NCBI RefSeq assembly: GCF_002777255.1
Contig: NZ_CP017634.1
Location: forward strand, 1 to 64,000
Origin: Candidatus Formimonas warabiya
GTDB taxonomy: Bacteria > Bacillota > Dehalobacteriia > Dehalobacteriales > Dehalobacteriaceae
Direction: 5' to 3'
DNA: 64,000 bases
Shown: positions 8,798 to 17,598 of the stretch, piece after piece
Numbering within the stretch: position 1 is the first letter of the stretch
How the letters are laid out: each line of letters opens with the position of its first letter
Translations under genes and position numbers: made by a program
Notes under the pieces: generated by a model
Database searches by the model: none
The model's input: only the letters and a program-made list of their open reading frames with translations
Told to the model about the DNA's origin: nothing

Positions 8798-10304
8798 AAC
8801 CGGTGTCGTAGAACTGGCAAAAGAACTGGTTCAGTTCGGCTATGAGATTGTTTCCACCGGGGGAACCTATAAAACCATCACACAAGCAGGGGTGGAGGCG
8901 ACCTATGTTACTGAGATCACAGGTTTTCCGGAGATTCTGGAAGGCCGGGTGAAAACACTGCACCCCCATGTGCACGGAGGGATCTTGGCCAAAAGGACGC
9001 CGGCCCACTTGGCTCAGTTGAAAGAGTTGGGCATTGTGCCCATTGATTTGGTCGTGGTAAATCTGTATCCTTTTCGGCAAACCATTGCCAAAGAAAACGT
9101 GACCTTGGAAGAAGCCATTGAAAATATTGATATCGGCGGACCGACCATGGTGCGGGCAGCGGCGAAAAATTACCAGTCTGTGACCATTATCGTCAATCCC
9201 GCGCGCTATCAAGAAGTGATCAGCCAGTTAAAAAGCGCCGGCACCGTCAATGAGGAAACCAGGTTGCGTCTGGCTGCGGAAGCTTTTGCCCATACCTCCG
9301 AGTACGATACCTATATTGCAGAATACCTGAAAAATGTGGCAGGCAGGGAACCGGGATTTCCGGAAACCTTAGTTTTAAGGGGAGAAAAAATTCAAGATCT
9401 GCGCTATGGGGAAAATCCCCATCAAAAAGCTGTTTTTTACCGGGAATTCGGCGCTCAGGGAGCCAGTGTGGGTACAGCCAGGCAAATTCATGGGAAGGAG
9501 CTGTCCTTCAACAATATTATCGATCTCAACGCAGCGCTGGAACTGGTGCGTGAATTTGATCAACCGGCAGCTGTTGTGATCAAGCATACCAATCCCTGCG
9601 GCACCGCTTTGGGGCAAACCTTGGCGGAGGCTTTTGAACGGGCCTTTGACGCCGACCCGGTTTCTGCTTATGGCGGGATTGTAGGATTGAATCGGGCTGT
9701 AGACAAAGAAACGGCGGAAAAAATGTCCGGCTCTTTCTTGGAAGCCATTATTGCGCCCGCCTTTACTTCTGAGGCCCGGGACATTCTGATGAAAAAGGCC
9801 AATGTAAGATTGTTGGAAACCGGGGACTTTCATCAATCCGGGGTATCCGGCGTTGATGTGAAAAAAGTAAATGGAGGAATCCTTCTTCAGGATGTAGATA
9901 CAGGCAAGGTATCTCTAAGTGATGTGCAGGTTGTCAGCGAGGTGAAACCAACAGAAGGGGAATTGGCAGAATTGTTGTTTACTTGGAAAGTTGTTAAGCA
10001 TGTAAAATCCAATGCCATTGTCGTTTCTAAAGATCGGCAGACCATTGGGGTAGGAGCAGGGCAAATGAACCGGGTGGGTTCCGCCAACATTGCTTTTGCC
10101 CAAGGAGGAGAAAAATGCCGCGGGGCGGTATTGGCTTCCGACGCTTTTTTCCCTTTCCGTGATACCATCGACCAGGCTGCTCAAGCCGGAATAACCGCCA
10201 TTATTCAACCGGGCGGTTCCACGCGGGATGAAGAGTCTATTCAGGCCGCCAATGAACATGGTATCGCCATGGTATTTACCGGAATGAGACATTTTAAGCA
10301 CTAG
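8763..10304 (+). CDS. purH: bifunctional AICAR formyltransferase/IMP cyclohydrolase PurH
   Basis: Last two steps to IMP. An N-terminal MGS-like cyclohydrolase domain (residues 1 to about 145, with [15 protein letters not shown] and [16 protein letters not shown]) is followed by the formyltransferase domain ([34 protein letters not shown]). Length 513 residues, normal. GTG 8763 is chosen because AAAGGAAGG lies 8 bases before it; a TTG at 8757 is only 2 bases from that site. Overlaps the purN end by 35 bases. Confidence 0.95.
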   Translation: MKKRAIISVSDKTGVVELAKELVQFGYEIVSTGGTYKTITQAGVEATYVTEITGFPEILEGRVKTLHPHVHGGILAKRTPAHLAQLKELGIVPIDLVVVNLYPFRQTIAKENVTLEEAIENIDIGGPTMVRAAAKNYQSVTIIVNPARYQEVISQLKSAGTVNEETRLRLAAEAFAHTSEYDTYIAEYLKNVAGREPGFPETLVLRGEKIQDLRYGENPHQKAVFYREFGAQGASVGTARQIHGKELSFNNIIDLNAALELVREFDQPAAVVIKHTNPCGTALGQTLAEAFERAFDADPVSAYGGIVGLNRAVDKETAEKMSGSFLEAIIAPAFTSEARDILMKKANVRLLETGDFHQSGVSGVDVKKVNGGILLQDVDTGKVSLSDVQVVSEVKPTEGELAELLFTWKVVKHVKSNAIVVSKDRQTIGVGAGQMNRVGSANIAFAQGGEKCRGAVLASDAFFPFRDTIDQAAQAGITAIIQPGGSTRDEESIQAANEHGIAMVFTGMRHFKH

Positions 10305-10332
10305 GCTTACGGATAGGGGAGTGGTTTACTAG

Positions 10333-11601
10333 ATGAAAGTACTTGTTGTAGGCGGTGGGGGGAGGGAGCATGCTTTGGTTTGGAAGCTGTCCCAAAGCCC
10401 CAAAGTATCTAAAATATACTGTGCTCCGGGAAATGCCGGGATCTCGGAGCTGGCGGAATGTGTACCCATCCCGGCAGGCGACGTGGAGGCATTACAGGAA
10501 TTTGCTCTAGATAAAAAAATAGATTTGACGGTGGTGGGACCGGAGGCCCCTTTGATGGCAGGAATCGTCAACAAATTCTCTGCGGCGGGATTGAAGATTT
10601 TTGGCCCCTCCCAAGAAGCGGCAGAAATTGAAGGCAGTAAAGCCCTTGCCAAGGAAATCATGGAAAAATATCATATTCCCACGGCTAAATACCAGGTTTT
10701 TATAGAGATCGAGCCCGCCATCGCATATATCAAAGAAGTGGGCGCGCCGATTGTGGTGAAAGCAGACGGGCTTGCCGCCGGCAAAGGTGTTATCGTCGCT
10801 CAGGATGAAGACACGGCAGTGATGGCAGTGAAAGAAATGATGGAGGAAAAGGCCTTTGGAGAAGCGGGCGCAAAGGTCGTCATTGAAGAGTTCTTAGAGG
10901 GAGAAGAAGTAAGCATTCTGGCTTTTACCGACGGGGAACACGTGGTGCCCATGGTTTCTGCCCAGGATCATAAAAGAATTTTTGACGGTGACCAGGGACC
11001 GAATACCGGAGGAATGGGGGCTTATTCACCGGCCCCGGTTTATACCGGTGAGATTGCCCAGGTTACAGTGGAAAAGATTCTCCAGCCCACGGTGGCCGGG
11101 CTAAAAGCGGAGGGACGTACTTACCGGGGTGTGATTTATGCAGGATTGATGGTAACCAAGGATGGCGTCAAGGTTTTGGAGTATAACGCCCGTTTTGGCG
11201 ATCCGGAGACCCAGCCGGTGCTCATGCGCCTGGAGACGGATTTAGTGAATATTATAGAAGCTATTTTGGCAGGCCGTTTGTGCGGGCAGGAAATCAAATG
11301 GTCCGGCGATGCGGCTGTGTGTGTGGTAATCGCTTCGGGGGGGTATCCCGGACATTATGAGACCGGAAAACCCATTCGCGGATTAGGGCAAGCGGGGCCG
11401 GAAGCTTATGTATTTCATGCCGGAACAGCATTCCGGGGTGAGGAAGTTGTTACGTCGGGAGGCCGGGTACTGGGCGTCACCGCAAGTGGGAAGACCGTTA
11501 AGGAAGCAATCAACCGGGCATACGGCGAAACAGAGAAAATCCGCTTTGCAGAAATGCATTATCGCACCGACATTGGCGCAAAAGCATTAAACAGAAAATA
11601 A
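10333..11601 (+). CDS. purD: phosphoribosylamine-glycine ligase PurD
   Basis: GAR synthetase, an ATP-grasp ligase of 422 residues. Motifs: VVGGGGREHAL, VVGPEAPLMAGI, PIVVKADGLAAGKGVIVA (ATP-grasp), DHKRIFDGDQGPNTGGMGAYSP and EYNARFGDPETQ. Last gene of the pur operon, followed directly by a strong terminator. Confidence 0.96.
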   Translation: MKVLVVGGGGREHALVWKLSQSPKVSKIYCAPGNAGISELAECVPIPAGDVEALQEFALDKKIDLTVVGPEAPLMAGIVNKFSAAGLKIFGPSQEAAEIEGSKALAKEIMEKYHIPTAKYQVFIEIEPAIAYIKEVGAPIVVKADGLAAGKGVIVAQDEDTAVMAVKEMMEEKAFGEAGAKVVIEEFLEGEEVSILAFTDGEHVVPMVSAQDHKRIFDGDQGPNTGGMGAYSPAPVYTGEIAQVTVEKILQPTVAGLKAEGRTYRGVIYAGLMVTKDGVKVLEYNARFGDPETQPVLMRLETDLVNIIEAILAGRLCGQEIKWSGDAAVCVVIASGGYPGHYETGKPIRGLGQAGPEAYVFHAGTAFRGEEVVTSGGRVLGVTASGKTVKEAINRAYGETEKIRFAEMHYRTDIGAKALNRK

Positions 11602-11629
11602 CCGGGGTCATCGACCTCGGTTATTTTTT
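11597..11629 (+). terminator. pur operon terminator
   Basis: Stem ATAACCG/CGGTTAT, continued by GGTC/GACC around ATC, followed by TTTTTT, immediately after the purD stop. Confidence 0.85.
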
Positions 11630-11697
11630 CGAATAATTTCTTTCATTTGGTAAAACCTAAAAGGTACGGTTATCGATACCCAAAGGAGACTTTTGCT

Positions 11698-12810
11698 GTG
11701 CTGGAAAAAGGAAAAATTAGTCCGGGGCAGGCCGCCGTCTTAATGATTCTTACTGTTCTGGCGACAGAAAACCTGATCCAACCGACTATTTCCGCCAATT
11801 ATGCCCGGGCGGATGCGTGGATGCTTACGGTATTTGCAGCGGTTTTCCAACTGGGATTAATTTTTATCATAGATAGAACCGGAAAAATGTTTCCCGGGGA
11901 AAGCCCTGTGCACTGGACGCGCACTGTTCTAGGCACATACCTGGGCATGGCCGTGATCATCCTCTATCTGTTTTACCAGCTCTGGCTAAATTGCCTCATC
12001 ATTCGTACCATTGCTGAGTTTTTACTGACCGCTTTTATGCCGGATACGCCCATCGCGGTATTTGTGATCGTACTCACCTTATTAGCGGCCTGGGTGGTAA
12101 AAGCCGGGCTTGAGGTTTTAGTAAGGTGCGCCACCTTTATTATTCCCGTATTTTTAGTAACCTTTTGCCTGATCCTGGTGCTGTTGGTTCGAGAGATGGA
12201 TCTGTCCCAGATCACGCCGGTGCTGGAACAGGGCATCAAACCCGTATTGAAAGGATCCATCCTCCCTATTGTGTGGCGGGGAGAAATTGTGCTCATGTTT
12301 TTTTTGTGGCCCTATTTGAATAGGCCGGAGCAGGGGTTTAAGGCGATGGTGTGGGTGGTCGTGGCCATTACCATCGTGATGTTGCCCACCACCATTGCGG
12401 TGACGACTATTTTTGGTCCTACTGCCCCCCACCATATTTTTCCAACTTATGCCCTGGTCAGGTACATCAGCGTGGGACAATTTGTGGAGCGTGTGGATGC
12501 AGTGGTCATGGCCCTGTGGATTGCCGGGGCTTTTATTAAAATCGGCGCTTTTTATTATGTGGTCTGTTTAGTGCTTAGCGAACTGCTGAAGTTAAAAGAG
12601 TATCAGGCTGTTGTGTACCCTCTCGGCGTGATTCAAGGAGTTTTGTCCATTGCCGTCGCTCCCAATGTCGCTGTCTTGACAAGGATTTTGGACCGGGTAG
12701 TGACATCTTCCGGACTAACCTTTGAATATTTAATCCCCATAGTATTGATTGTATGTGCCTATCTGAGAGGGCTGCACCGGAAGCCTCATGATCAAGTACA
12801 GGAGAGATAA
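11698..12810 (+). CDS. spore germination permease, GerAB/KB family
   Basis: Integral membrane protein of the germinant-receptor B-subunit family (APC superfamily, spore germination permease). About ten hydrophobic segments in 370 residues; begins MLEKGKISPGQAAVLMILTVLATE, typical of GerAB relatives. Starts at GTG 11698 with AAAGGAG 9 bases upstream; the longer in-frame TTG at 11647 has no ribosome site and overlaps the region just after the pur terminator. Forms a receptor with the A and C subunits encoded next. The germinant ligand cannot be told from sequence. Confidence 0.88.
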   Translation: MLEKGKISPGQAAVLMILTVLATENLIQPTISANYARADAWMLTVFAAVFQLGLIFIIDRTGKMFPGESPVHWTRTVLGTYLGMAVIILYLFYQLWLNCLIIRTIAEFLLTAFMPDTPIAVFVIVLTLLAAWVVKAGLEVLVRCATFIIPVFLVTFCLILVLLVREMDLSQITPVLEQGIKPVLKGSILPIVWRGEIVLMFFLWPYLNRPEQGFKAMVWVVVAITIVMLPTTIAVTTIFGPTAPHHIFPTYALVRYISVGQFVERVDAVVMALWIAGAFIKIGAFYYVVCLVLSELLKLKEYQAVVYPLGVIQGVLSIAVAPNVAVLTRILDRVVTSSGLTFEYLIPIVLIVCAYLRGLHRKPHDQVQER

Positions 12811-12814
12811 GAGA

Positions 12815-14401
12815 ATGGTCTTCAAAGGCTTAAAGGAAAAAGTAAAGCGTTTTTTGCACCATGAAAAGCCGGAAAAAAGCAGCGAAGAAGATAATAAGGT
12901 GCTCTACGGCGCATTGGACAAAAACGAGGATTATTTCCGGGATCTATTTCGCCGGTGCAGTGACGTGGTTTTTCGCAGTTTTCAAATTTATACGCCCGAC
13001 AGGATCCGGGTGCTGGTTCTATTTATTGACGGGCTGACCAATCAGCAGGTAGTGAGTGAAAACGTAGTCAGAGCCTTGATGATTCATTATTTAGGGGAAA
13101 AGGGGAAATCTTCGGACCCACCTGTGCTACATGCCCAAAACCATGTGATTTCCATGACAGAAGTGACCAGGGAAAAGCGGATGGTGAAACTGGTAAATGC
13201 CGTGCTGTCCGGAAATACGATTCTGATCGTAGACGGTCAGTCAGAAGCCTTGATTATCAGCGCCAAAGGCTGGGAGTCCCGAAGTGTTGGGGAACCGCAA
13301 GCCGAGCCGCTGGTACGGGGTCCGAGAGACGGTTTTACGGAGAACCTGCGCACCAATACGGCCTTAATCCGCCGGCGTATTAAGAGTTCCCGCTTGAAGG
13401 CGGAAGCATTTGAGGTGGGGTCTCTCACCAAAACCGCGATAGCTGTTCTTTACATTGAAGGAATTGCCAATGATAAGGTGGTTGAAGAAGCAAGACGCAG
13501 GATCCAAAGGATTAAAACGGACAGTATCTTGGAATCCGGCTATTTGGAGCAATTTATCGAAGACAGCCCCTGGTCGTTTTTTCCCCAGGTTGATGTCACG
13601 GAGCGCCCTGATAAAATTTCCGGGAATTTGCTGGAAGGGCGTGTAGCAATATTAGTGGACAATACCCCTTTTGCCCTCATCGTACCGGTATTGTTTCTGC
13701 AATTTTTACAGACCCCGGAAGATTACTATGTCCGGCCCTATCAGGCTTCTTTTTTACGCCTGCTGCGTTTTGTGACTTTAAATATTGCTTTATTGCTTCC
13801 TTCTTTTTATATTGCCATTACTACTTTTCACCAGGAAATGCTTCCCACTCCTTTGCTCATTTCTATTGCCCAAGCCAGGGCGGGGGTTCCCTTTCCTGCC
13901 TTTGTGGAAGCCCTGTTGATGGAGCTTTCTTTTGAAATTGTGCGGGAGGCAGGCCTGCGTCTGCCCCGCCCCATGGGCCAAGCCGTATCGATTGTAGGCG
14001 GTTTGGTGATTGGGCAGTCGGCTGTTACGGCAGGGCTGGTATCACAAGCTATGCTGATCGTCGTGGCGTTGACGGCTATGGCCAGTTTTTCCCTCCCCAC
14101 GGTCCACGCCACAGATGCTTTACGACTGCTGCGTTTTCCCATCATGGTACTTGCGGCCACCTTAGGCCTCTTTGGCGTGATGGCGGCCTTACTGGTGATT
14201 TTAATTCATTTGTGCTCTTTGCGGTCTTTTGGCATCCCTTATTTATCCCCCATTGCTCCTGTATCCTTCCGGGACTTAAAAGATGTGCCAATCCGGGTTC
14301 CCTGGTGGGCCATGTTTACCCGTCCCCGCCTCATCGGCTATAAAGAGCCGCAGCGTCAGGATTTTTGGCAGATGCCTCATCCACCAAAGAAAAGGGAATA
14401 G
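12815..14401 (+). CDS. spore germination protein, GerAA/KA family
   Basis: A-subunit of a Ger germinant receptor, in the inner spore membrane. A hydrophilic N-terminal half of about 300 residues (with LFIDGLTNQQVVSENV) is followed by a C-terminal part with several membrane segments and the family stretch PFPAFVEALLMELSFEIVRE. The ATG at 12815 with GGAGAG upstream is 4 bases after the permease stop; an earlier in-frame ATG (12788) lies inside the permease gene. Order B-A-C here differs from the A-B-C of Bacillus gerA but is seen in other families. Confidence 0.9.
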   Translation: MVFKGLKEKVKRFLHHEKPEKSSEEDNKVLYGALDKNEDYFRDLFRRCSDVVFRSFQIYTPDRIRVLVLFIDGLTNQQVVSENVVRALMIHYLGEKGKSSDPPVLHAQNHVISMTEVTREKRMVKLVNAVLSGNTILIVDGQSEALIISAKGWESRSVGEPQAEPLVRGPRDGFTENLRTNTALIRRRIKSSRLKAEAFEVGSLTKTAIAVLYIEGIANDKVVEEARRRIQRIKTDSILESGYLEQFIEDSPWSFFPQVDVTERPDKISGNLLEGRVAILVDNTPFALIVPVLFLQFLQTPEDYYVRPYQASFLRLLRFVTLNIALLLPSFYIAITTFHQEMLPTPLLISIAQARAGVPFPAFVEALLMELSFEIVREAGLRLPRPMGQAVSIVGGLVIGQSAVTAGLVSQAMLIVVALTAMASFSLPTVHATDALRLLRFPIMVLAATLGLFGVMAALLVILIHLCSLRSFGIPYLSPIAPVSFRDLKDVPIRVPWWAMFTRPRLIGYKEPQRQDFWQMPHPPKKRE

Positions 14402-14412
14402 GGGGGAATGAT

Positions 14413-15645
14413 ATGTTTCATCTCAAGAAAGTGGGGGCTGTTTTCTTGTTATGTCTGCTGACAACCGGATGCTGGAGCCGGAATGAAGTAGAGGATTTGG
14501 CCATCGTATCGGCAATCGGTATCGACCAGGTACAACAGGGAGATGCGAAAAAAATTCAGTTTTCCGTACTGGTAGTGAAACCGGAGCGGTCTAGCGGGGG
14601 AAGCCCGATTGGGGCAGGGACGGCCGGCGGCGTCCCGGGCTGGATTAATTTTGGAGAAGGAAACAGTGTGTTTGACGCCCAGCGCAATCTTTCTACGACG
14701 ACCCCGCGCAGAATATTTTTAGGACACTCCCGGGTCATTATTTTGGGAGAAGAAACAGCCCGAAACGGGGTAGGGGATATTATTGATTACCTGGAACGGG
14801 ACAAGGATATTCGGCTCCGGAACTGGGTGGTGGTGTCAAAGAGTTCTGCTTTGCAGACGCTCACACTGGATCCGGTGCTGGAGAACTTGTTTTCCGATGA
14901 AGTCAACGATTTGCTTACCTTGAGTGCGCCCAGGGTATCCAAAACCTATGCGGTAGATTTAAAGGATTTTTTGGTGGATTTGGCCTCTCCGGGAAAGGAG
15001 GCCGTGCTGCCTTTGTTGGAGGTGCGAGAAATTCCCAAGGAGGTGTCCTTAGAGTCCCAGCAGGGTGGGCAGACAAGGTCCACAAAAAACATCCGTTTGG
15101 AAGGATTGGCGGTTTTTTACGAGGATAAAATGGTAGGTGAACTGAAAGAGAGAGAAACCAAAGGCTTTCTTTGGGTGATCGGGCAGGCAAAAACCGGAAC
15201 CCTTACTTTTTCCGTTCCGAACAAAGGGACTAAAAAGCCGGTTCAGGTAACCGTAGAAATGACCCGGGCCAAATCCCAAATCAAGACGAAAATTCTTAAC
15301 GGAAAGCCGGATATTTCTGTGAAAATTGTGGCAGAGGGCAATTTGGGAGAATTCTCCGATCCCGAAGCCAGTATCAAGCCGGAGGATATTGCATTCATTA
15401 ACAAGGCCTATGCCGCACAAATTAAAGAAGAAGCGGAGATGGCCCTCGCCAAATGTCAGAACGAATTCCAATCGGACATTTTTGGATTTGGCAGTATCTT
15501 TCATCGGCAGCATGCAAAATATTGGGCCCAATATCAGTTGGAGAAAAACTGGACAAAGATCTTCCCTGAAGTGCCGGTCAAGGTGGAAGTTCAAGCAAAT
15601 ATTCGCAGAACCGGTCTTACATCGGACAGTATTTCTATTGAGTAA
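14413..15645 (+). CDS. spore germination lipoprotein, GerAC/KC family
   Basis: C-subunit of the receptor: a secreted lipoprotein of 410 residues. It begins MFHLKKVGAVFLLCLLTTGCWSRNEVEDLA; the LTTGC lipobox and CWSRNEVEDLAIVSAIGID are hallmarks of the Ger(x)C family. GGGGGG lies before the ATG at 14413; the in-frame upstream ATG (14365) lies within the A-subunit gene. The rest is soluble and rich in strands. Confidence 0.92.
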   Translation: MFHLKKVGAVFLLCLLTTGCWSRNEVEDLAIVSAIGIDQVQQGDAKKIQFSVLVVKPERSSGGSPIGAGTAGGVPGWINFGEGNSVFDAQRNLSTTTPRRIFLGHSRVIILGEETARNGVGDIIDYLERDKDIRLRNWVVVSKSSALQTLTLDPVLENLFSDEVNDLLTLSAPRVSKTYAVDLKDFLVDLASPGKEAVLPLLEVREIPKEVSLESQQGGQTRSTKNIRLEGLAVFYEDKMVGELKERETKGFLWVIGQAKTGTLTFSVPNKGTKKPVQVTVEMTRAKSQIKTKILNGKPDISVKIVAEGNLGEFSDPEASIKPEDIAFINKAYAAQIKEEAEMALAKCQNEFQSDIFGFGSIFHRQHAKYWAQYQLEKNWTKIFPEVPVKVEVQANIRRTGLTSDSISIE

Positions 15646-15656
15646 GGGGAATGTCC

Positions 15657-15887
15657 ATGCAGATTGCTGCACTATCGGTGCTTTTTTTAATCATCATTGC
15701 CCTGGAAGTACCCAGGTTAGTAAAAGGAAAAATGTGGAGAGAACTGGTGGTTTTTTCCGTGCTCTTACTGGCAGGGGCGGGCTTGTCTTACGCCCTGGCC
15801 CTGAATATTCCCGTGCCGAACCCCACCAATGTGATGGAAAAATTGTTTGAGCCCGTCAGCCAGTGGATTGACAAAGTCCTTTCCTAG
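15657..15887 (+). CDS. small two-helix membrane protein in ger operon
   Basis: A 76-residue protein with two hydrophobic segments (IAALSVLFLIIIALEV and ELVVFSVLLLAGAGLSYAL) and an amphipathic tail ending FEPVSQWIDKVLS. AAGGGG lies 7 bases before ATG 15657; an ATG at 15651 is also possible. It starts 11 bases after the GerC-type gene and is probably part of the operon. Small fourth (D-type) membrane proteins accompany some germinant receptors, so that is the best guess. No family assigned. Confidence 0.7.
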   Translation: MQIAALSVLFLIIIALEVPRLVKGKMWRELVVFSVLLLAGAGLSYALALNIPVPNPTNVMEKLFEPVSQWIDKVLS

Positions 15888-15899
15888 CCTCTAAGTTCA

Positions 15900-15992
15900 G
15901 TCTAAAGTCTAAAGTCAAAAGTCAAAGTTTTTTAACCCGACTTCAAGACTCTTTGATTGACCTTCGACTTTGGACTTTCGGCCTTTGACTCA
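15900..15992. repeat. heptamer-type repeat with inverted copies
   Basis: Positions 15901-15927 hold four head-to-tail copies of a TCTAAAG/TCAAAAG heptamer. After about 25 bases, 15951-15992 carries the reverse-complement style (CTTTGA, GACTTTGGACTTT, CTTTGACTC). The block can fold into a long imperfect hairpin between the small membrane protein gene and the second permease. It looks like a dispersed non-coding repeat. Confidence 0.6.
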
Positions 15993-16028
15993 AGCGTGAA
16001 AGGATTGCTGAATAGAACGAGGAGTTTT

Positions 16029-17108
16029 ATGATGAAAAAAAAAGAATATTTGTCCAACAGGCAGATTATTCTGCTCGTTGTCTTTTCCAGCATTTCCACT
16101 TCTGTGTTCTTTGTGCCCGGTGAAGCGGTAACGATTGTTTTTCAGGATATTTGGATTTCTATTCTCATTGCCGTAGGGGTGACCGCTTTACTAGGCATGT
16201 ATCCTTTGGCGGATATGGGGATGCGTTTTTCCGGTCAGTCCATTATCCAATATAGCGGAAAGATCCTGGGGAAAACCGGAGGGAAACTGATGGGTTTGTT
16301 ATTAACCTTCGGCTTTTTCGAGCTTCACACGTGGACTTTACGGGAATTTAGCGAATTAGGCATTGTCCTTTTGCCGGAAACCCCCTTTTTGATTTTTTTC
16401 CTTATCATGTCCATCGTCGTAGCCTTTGCCGTGTTCCATGGCATTGAAGTCATCGGCCGCAGTGCGGAATTTGTTTTTCCTTTGGGATTAATGGTGTTAA
16501 TACTGGTGGGGATCATGAATATTTCCGACATTAATTTCACGAATCTGCAACCGGTTTTCGAAAATCATGCCGGGAAAATTTTCAATGCCGCTCAGTCCCC
16601 TTTAGATTGGCTGACCACTGGGGTAGGTTTCGGGGTATTGACCTACTACTCCAATCAGCCGAAGGGATTAATCAAGGTAGGGCTGGTTTCCAGCGGTTTA
16701 AGCGGGGTGATTTTGCTCTTTTTTTCCCTGCTCCTCCTCTGTGTATTTGGCTCCACTATTTTGGGAACCGCCAATTTTCCCATGTTTTTATTGGCCTCCT
16801 ACGGGAGATTAGGCGGTTTTGAAGCACTAATCATTACCGTATGGTTCAGCTGGATTTTTATCCGGGCAGCCCTATATGCCTTTGTCACCTGTGTCAGTAT
16901 TACGCATTTGTTTGAATTAAAAGATTTTCGCCTGATTGTTATCCCGGAAACGGTTTTGGCGACCGTTTACAGCTACCAGCAATATAAAAGCTTCATGGAA
17001 TTATCCTATCACTATAGTATTGGCCATGTTTATTATGAAATTTTTCAACTTTTGTTACCTTTGGCTCTCTGGATGGTTTTTTTGTTGAGAAAGAAAAAAA
17101 TTACTTGA
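16029..17108 (+). CDS. second spore germination permease, GerAB family
   Basis: A further GerAB-type permease of 359 residues with about ten membrane segments, beginning MMKKKEYLSNRQIILLVVFS. GAGGAG precedes ATG 16029 (an ATG at 16032 is equally possible). It stands alone, without its own A or C gene, after the repeat block. It could give the upstream receptor an alternative B subunit or act as an orphan transporter. It is only moderately similar to the first permease by eye. Confidence 0.8.
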   Translation: MMKKKEYLSNRQIILLVVFSSISTSVFFVPGEAVTIVFQDIWISILIAVGVTALLGMYPLADMGMRFSGQSIIQYSGKILGKTGGKLMGLLLTFGFFELHTWTLREFSELGIVLLPETPFLIFFLIMSIVVAFAVFHGIEVIGRSAEFVFPLGLMVLILVGIMNISDINFTNLQPVFENHAGKIFNAAQSPLDWLTTGVGFGVLTYYSNQPKGLIKVGLVSSGLSGVILLFFSLLLLCVFGSTILGTANFPMFLLASYGRLGGFEALIITVWFSWIFIRAALYAFVTCVSITHLFELKDFRLIVIPETVLATVYSYQQYKSFMELSYHYSIGHVYYEIFQLLLPLALWMVFLLRKKKIT

Positions 17109-17181
17109 CATCATTTTGCGAATCAGGCAGGAAATTATTATATTTTATGGAATATATAAAGGGTTTCGAGGAGGAATCATA

Positions 17182-17490
17182 ATGGCGGGAAGTAATAAAT
17201 GGAAAGATCCTTTTGTTGATGCTTTATTTGAAGCAATCATGCTGCTGAAAAATGAGGAAGAATGCTATCGTTTCTTTGAAGATCTTGTCACGGTAGGGGA
17301 GGTTAAGTCATTGGCTCAGCGGCTGGAAGTGGCGAAGATGCTGGAGCGTGACGAAACCTATACCAGAATTGCCGAAGTTACCGGGGCAAGTACCGCAACG
17401 ATCAGTAGAGTAAAAAGATGCTTGAATTACGGGGCTGACGGGTATAAATTGATCTTGCACAGATTGAGGGAAAAGAACAAGGGCGAGTAA
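17182..17490 (+). CDS. yerC: TrpR-family repressor YerC (HisR-type)
   Basis: A 102-residue DNA-binding protein of the YerC/YecD TrpR-like family. Visible are EEECYRFFEDLVTVGEVKSLAQRL and a helix-turn-helix region YTRIAEVTGASTATISRVK. GAGGAGG lies before the ATG. In Firmicutes, comparative genomics has assigned this family to histidine biosynthesis control (HisR). Here the gene sits immediately before the his operon, whose promoter carries a perfect palindrome at the expected start site, in agreement with that role. Confidence 0.88.
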   Translation: MAGSNKWKDPFVDALFEAIMLLKNEEECYRFFEDLVTVGEVKSLAQRLEVAKMLERDETYTRIAEVTGASTATISRVKRCLNYGADGYKLILHRLREKNKGE

Positions 17491-17508
17491 TCGCCCTTGT
17501 TTTTTTGT
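17476..17508 (+). terminator. yerC terminator
   Basis: Stem AACAAGGGCGA/TCGCCCTTGTT with a short loop overlapping the yerC stop codon, followed by a seven-T run. Confidence 0.85.
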
Positions 17509-17523
17509 CACAAAATATTTATC

Positions 17524-17576
17524 TTGACGGGCAAAACACCGGATGGTAAGATTGCTTTAACGCGTTAATTAGTTAA
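17524..17576 (+). promoter_or_regulatory. his operon promoter with palindromic operator
   Basis: TTGACG (17524-17529), 17 bases, TAAGAT (17547-17552). The perfect palindrome TTAACGCGTTAA (17557-17568) covers the expected transcript start near 17559, and an imperfect repeat TTAATTAGTTAA follows and overlaps it. This placement fits a repressor site, most likely for the adjacent YerC/HisR-type protein. Confidence 0.72.
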
Positions 17577-17598
17577 AGTATAAAAGGAGATTTTTACG

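Noticed and set aside
17509..17598. T-box or His leader peptide before the his operon
   Set aside because: Leader from the predicted start is only about 40 bases; no T-box sequence and no run of His codons.
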